Assembly: GCF_050908995.1 (NCBI RefSeq)
Contig: NC_135119.1
Location: 22,163,001 to 22,227,000 of the forward strand
Length of the DNA stretch: 64,000 nucleotides
From: Andrena cerasifolii
Lineage: Eukaryota; Arthropoda; Insecta; Hymenoptera; Andrenidae
Reading direction: 5' to 3'
The translations under genes and the position numbers were made by a program. Position 1 is the stretch's first letter. Every line of letters starts with the position of its first letter. The notes beneath the pieces were generated by a model, which worked only from the letters and a program-made list of their open reading frames with translations, was not told where the DNA came from and searched no databases. Below are positions 60,830-64,000 of the stretch, one piece after another.

Positions 60830-63800
60830 GGATAGATATAAATTGCGGCGATGGAATTTCAGAAAGTAATCTTATCTTTACGAACTAACAGTTTCTAATC
60901 CGATATTTAGCACAAGATTACACTTGCACCTCGAGGGAACCATCGCCATAGTATTATCGAACTATGGTAATCCTTCAACTACCGTTGTTATTTCTCTGAA
61001 CTTTTTACGCCCCATTTCGCTAAAGAGTTAAAGCACAACCGTCGTCGCCGATTTGCATAGAAACGAGGCGATTCAAAATGCATCGCACTGCGAGTAACGC
61101 GGGCGCAATCTCGTAAGTCAATCGAACGCGTGCACGAGAAAACGAAAAGGAAAAAGAACAATGACAAATTGACCGAGAGCCGGTGCCGTGTTTTTCCTTT
61201 ATCGGGCGTGTACAACATGCAACTTACGCGTGCAAGTCACCGCTCCGCCACGCGAGCTCCAAGATACGTCCCAAAGAGTTTAATTGAGTAATAAAATACA
61301 CGTATTAGGCGGTAAGCGGCAATTACGGGGACGTTTAGTGAATTTACGCAAGCGTAATACCGCGCGGTATTCGATATTGCAATTTATGAGCGGCTTCTCA
61401 ATTTTACCCCGCCCTGTTCCGTCTTGCGATAAACTTTCAGAGGCGTTAAAGGCGGCGATATCCTATAAAATGATAATTCGTCTCGATAGCTCTCGCGTCG
61501 ACACTCAGCTTCGTCGATAATCTCCAAGTGTCGTCTCTTATAAACAGTTTTAAGTGTTAACGATCAACATCGAGGACGGATATTTGCGGGAAACGGGGAA
61601 CGATTTATTCAAAGTGAAAGAGCGCAAAGTTATTTAAAATAGCGTAGTAAGACTCCAAGGGAAGTGGGTTTCTGGGTGGATTTCAGTTTCAGAAAGCCAC
61701 CGCGGGGGCTAATTTCGTATTAGACTAAGCACGAGGGTAATATGGATAGCAGCAGATAAGGGTGCCGCTCTCTTCCTCCACCTTCGAATTCAATTATTCT
61801 TTTATACTTCTAGGAGTGTAAAACCAAGGGAACATGGGGCCGTGGTAAAATGAAACGTTCCTCAATTTTCCCACGGTCGTTTTTCGAATTTAAATCATCG
61901 TCGTCTACCGCGCGGGATCGCCCCGAAACGCGTAGGTGCTCACGGGCTTTCCTTTCGCGAATCACCGCCGGGGGAAAGGGACTCCGACGAAACTGTGAAT
62001 AAAATAATCGTAAACGTCGTAAATTCATGGCGATGCAAATCGTCAGATGCGCGTGACGTTTAGTTTTAAAATATGTTTTCCGATCTCGATCCCGAAAGGA
62101 TGTGCTAAATCATCGCGGGAAAAATGTCCGATTTTTTCCGCATCGTCGATCTTCCCCGCAGTGCAAACAGACACGCTAGACAAGCCCGTTTTTTTTACCA
62201 GTTTAATTAAAGCGAGCAGGGTCCGCCAGCACCTCGATGTACCATTTACTTGTTAGCGATTCAATTCCTAACAACTTAACAACCACGTTGTTGAATAGAA
62301 TGCGAGGCAGTTCCATGCACAGAATTCTTTGAAAACAGAAGCAGTTCTTGCAACGATGCGACGCAGGGAAGATCTAATAAGGGTACCGGTGCTAAGCGTT
62401 TCAAATGCATTCGAGAATCGCGCAAAAAGGGCTCCCGATGTGTCTTGCTTTTTAAGACTCTAAAACGCGCGCACTTAAATCAGAAGAACGATTGGAAGCA
62501 CGTCGCCCAAGCGGGTGCCGATGAAATATACCAGCGAATGCGAACAAAAGAAGAAGAGCATCGACGTTGTGTTTCTCGCTCGTCCGATACATTGTGCGCC
62601 AGGGAAACGCGCGATGTACAGTATATTTTCACCAGTGGTTGCACCCACGTTGCATCAGCCCTGCGTGATATACACAATGTACACCCATCGACCTAGAGGG
62701 CGATTCAAAGGGAGCCAGCAGATTATGCAACGCTGAGATTACGCAATGTTTCCAAACATAAGTGACCCACATGAATACAGTGTATCAATGTTAGTGGTAT
62801 ATCCTCTTGATAAAGAGCACCCTGTTTCAATTGGTAAATTTTCCACATGCAGTGTGTCAGCACTGTCAGCAGATTCCAGGGTCTACTCCTTCGTGTCGTA
62901 TTGAACTTGAACAAGTCGCATGTCTGTCCAGCTCTTCCCGTAACGTCAATTACGGTGTTAATTACCGCGACACCAGAATTCCTACTACTCATAGCCACTT
63001 TGCTCCAAACAGTCCGGAAAAAACAACTCCGTTGAACAGAACATAAGACCTCCCACAAGTGTGTCCTACCGCATTCGCTCGTCACGAACGTCAGTGATAT
63101 ATTTTAACGACGTAGATTTTTGAAACGATCTGTACATTTAGGCCCGCGCGTCTGTGTCCGTGTGCGAACAGGCACGATAATTTAGAGCGGGAAGGGAAGG
63201 CGTCTAGATAGATGCGCCGTAGAAATCGACAGGTATGATGAATGCTCAACAGGCGCCACCATATACTGCTAGCAGAGATTATTGCGTATTCCTGTCAAAT
63301 GCGCCGTCGGTGGTAACGTAGCAGAAGGTGAGGGAAGGCACGATGGAAGGCGACGGTGGAACATCTGCATTTTCAGAGACGGCGGCCACGGTGAAAGAGA
63401 GACGGCGGGGGCGCGCGACGTGTTCTTCTCGCCCTCTCGCCCCTCGGTTCTTCCACTTTTCTCCCTTTTTCTTCTCCTCGCCTGCTAGTTCGTCGCGGCG
63501 TGGCGCGGCGGGTACCCTGCGCTTTTTCGCACTCGTTTTTTTTCGCTCCCCTTTCTTTTGCATTTTCCACGACGCTCGATGCCTCTATCGAAATCCTTTT
63601 AGCTTCCCTCCCCCCCGTTCGAGTGATTCCAGGTTTTAAGGCCGGCGTTCAATCATCCGACACTTCACGCCGGCGGGCCGCGTCGCTCCACAAGACGGCG
63701 ACGACAACGAGAGAGCGTACGCCGCGTCGAACTTCCCCGATGATTCCCGCAGAGTTCCCAAGGCAGCCTGGCTAGGCCGACGTGAATTGTTAGGACGAGT

Positions 63801-64000
63801 TTTGATGGATTATCCGCTCGCCGGGGAAGTCAGTCGATGCGAATTTATCGCGGGGTACACGGCAAACACCGGCGCGGCCGGGTCTCCGTCACGAAGTTGG
63901 ATCGTTACGTCGATCACCGCGCGAGATAAAAGTTTTCCATTTACACGATTCGCGAGGCAGCCGCGTGCGCTTAGACTTCCTCGGATATAAAACACCCCTG
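60830..64000. other. gene-free block, CT/GC-rich at the end
   Basis: No gene is supported. The frames at 63279-63639 lie in CT-rich and GC-rich sequence (63410-63620, with C7 at 63610-63616) and are open on both strands. Frames at 62445-63085 have no recognisable domains. No transposon ends were seen. Confidence 0.5.

Noticed and set aside
1..64000. CRISPR array, bacterial operon or phage-like system
   Set aside because: No regularly spaced identical repeats, no ribosome-binding-site and ORF trains, and clear eukaryotic transposons throughout.

Overview
This window looks like nuclear DNA of an insect, most probably a hymenopteran (bee, ant or wasp). That is inferred from composition and repeat content, not from a recognised gene. 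The background is rich in CpG and CGCG, and it is interrupted by sharply bounded AT-rich islands. Every transposon I can recognise is class II. I found no convincing conserved protein-coding gene, no tRNA, rRNA or CRISPR array, and no bacterial-type operon. The longest open frames (about 160 to 240 codons) lie in stop-poor CpG-rich stretches, often on both strands at once, and look like chance. The window is best read as intergenic or deep intronic DNA.

The supportable content is a set of DNA transposon copies, nearly all non-autonomous or decayed. From left to right: a 340-bp TTAA-flanked MITE (103-442); a G-rich-ended TA-type element (about 3170-3799); a 1049-bp piggyBac-like element with a transposase tail remnant (6556-7604); a 504-bp fold-back Tc1/mariner-type MITE (10559-11062); a 263-bp hAT-type MITE with a perfect 8-bp target duplication (15514-15776); a nested pair in which an 805-bp pogo-like element sits inside a 332-bp palindromic MITE (17314-18452); a 730-bp near-perfect palindrome (23571-24300) with a diverged single-arm relative at 39801; a G-ended element around 32572-33408; a second pogo-like relic (about 49643-50543); a copy of an arthropod repeat ending in GAAGTCGGTT (53871-54349); and a 123-bp hAT-type MITE (60699-60821).

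The most interesting theme is a group of TA-inserting elements whose ends begin with GGGTA. Each carries its own short word repeated several times in both orientations near its ends. Two of them (17327-18131 and about 49643-50543) still contain decayed reading frames for the same Cys-rich C-terminal finger (CxxC ... W(V)xC ... W/S-HE-x-C/F). This suggests related pogo/Tigger-like transposases whose binding words have diverged between families.

Two weak gene candidates deserve a check: a two-exon model at 16294-17039 (predicted signal peptide, consensus donor, in-phase acceptor) and a possible exon ending at 19124 with an LxxHxxxxH stretch and a CAG/GTAAGA donor. A TATA-containing candidate promoter lies near 54437. 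The remaining blocks hold only simple-sequence tracts and small hairpins.
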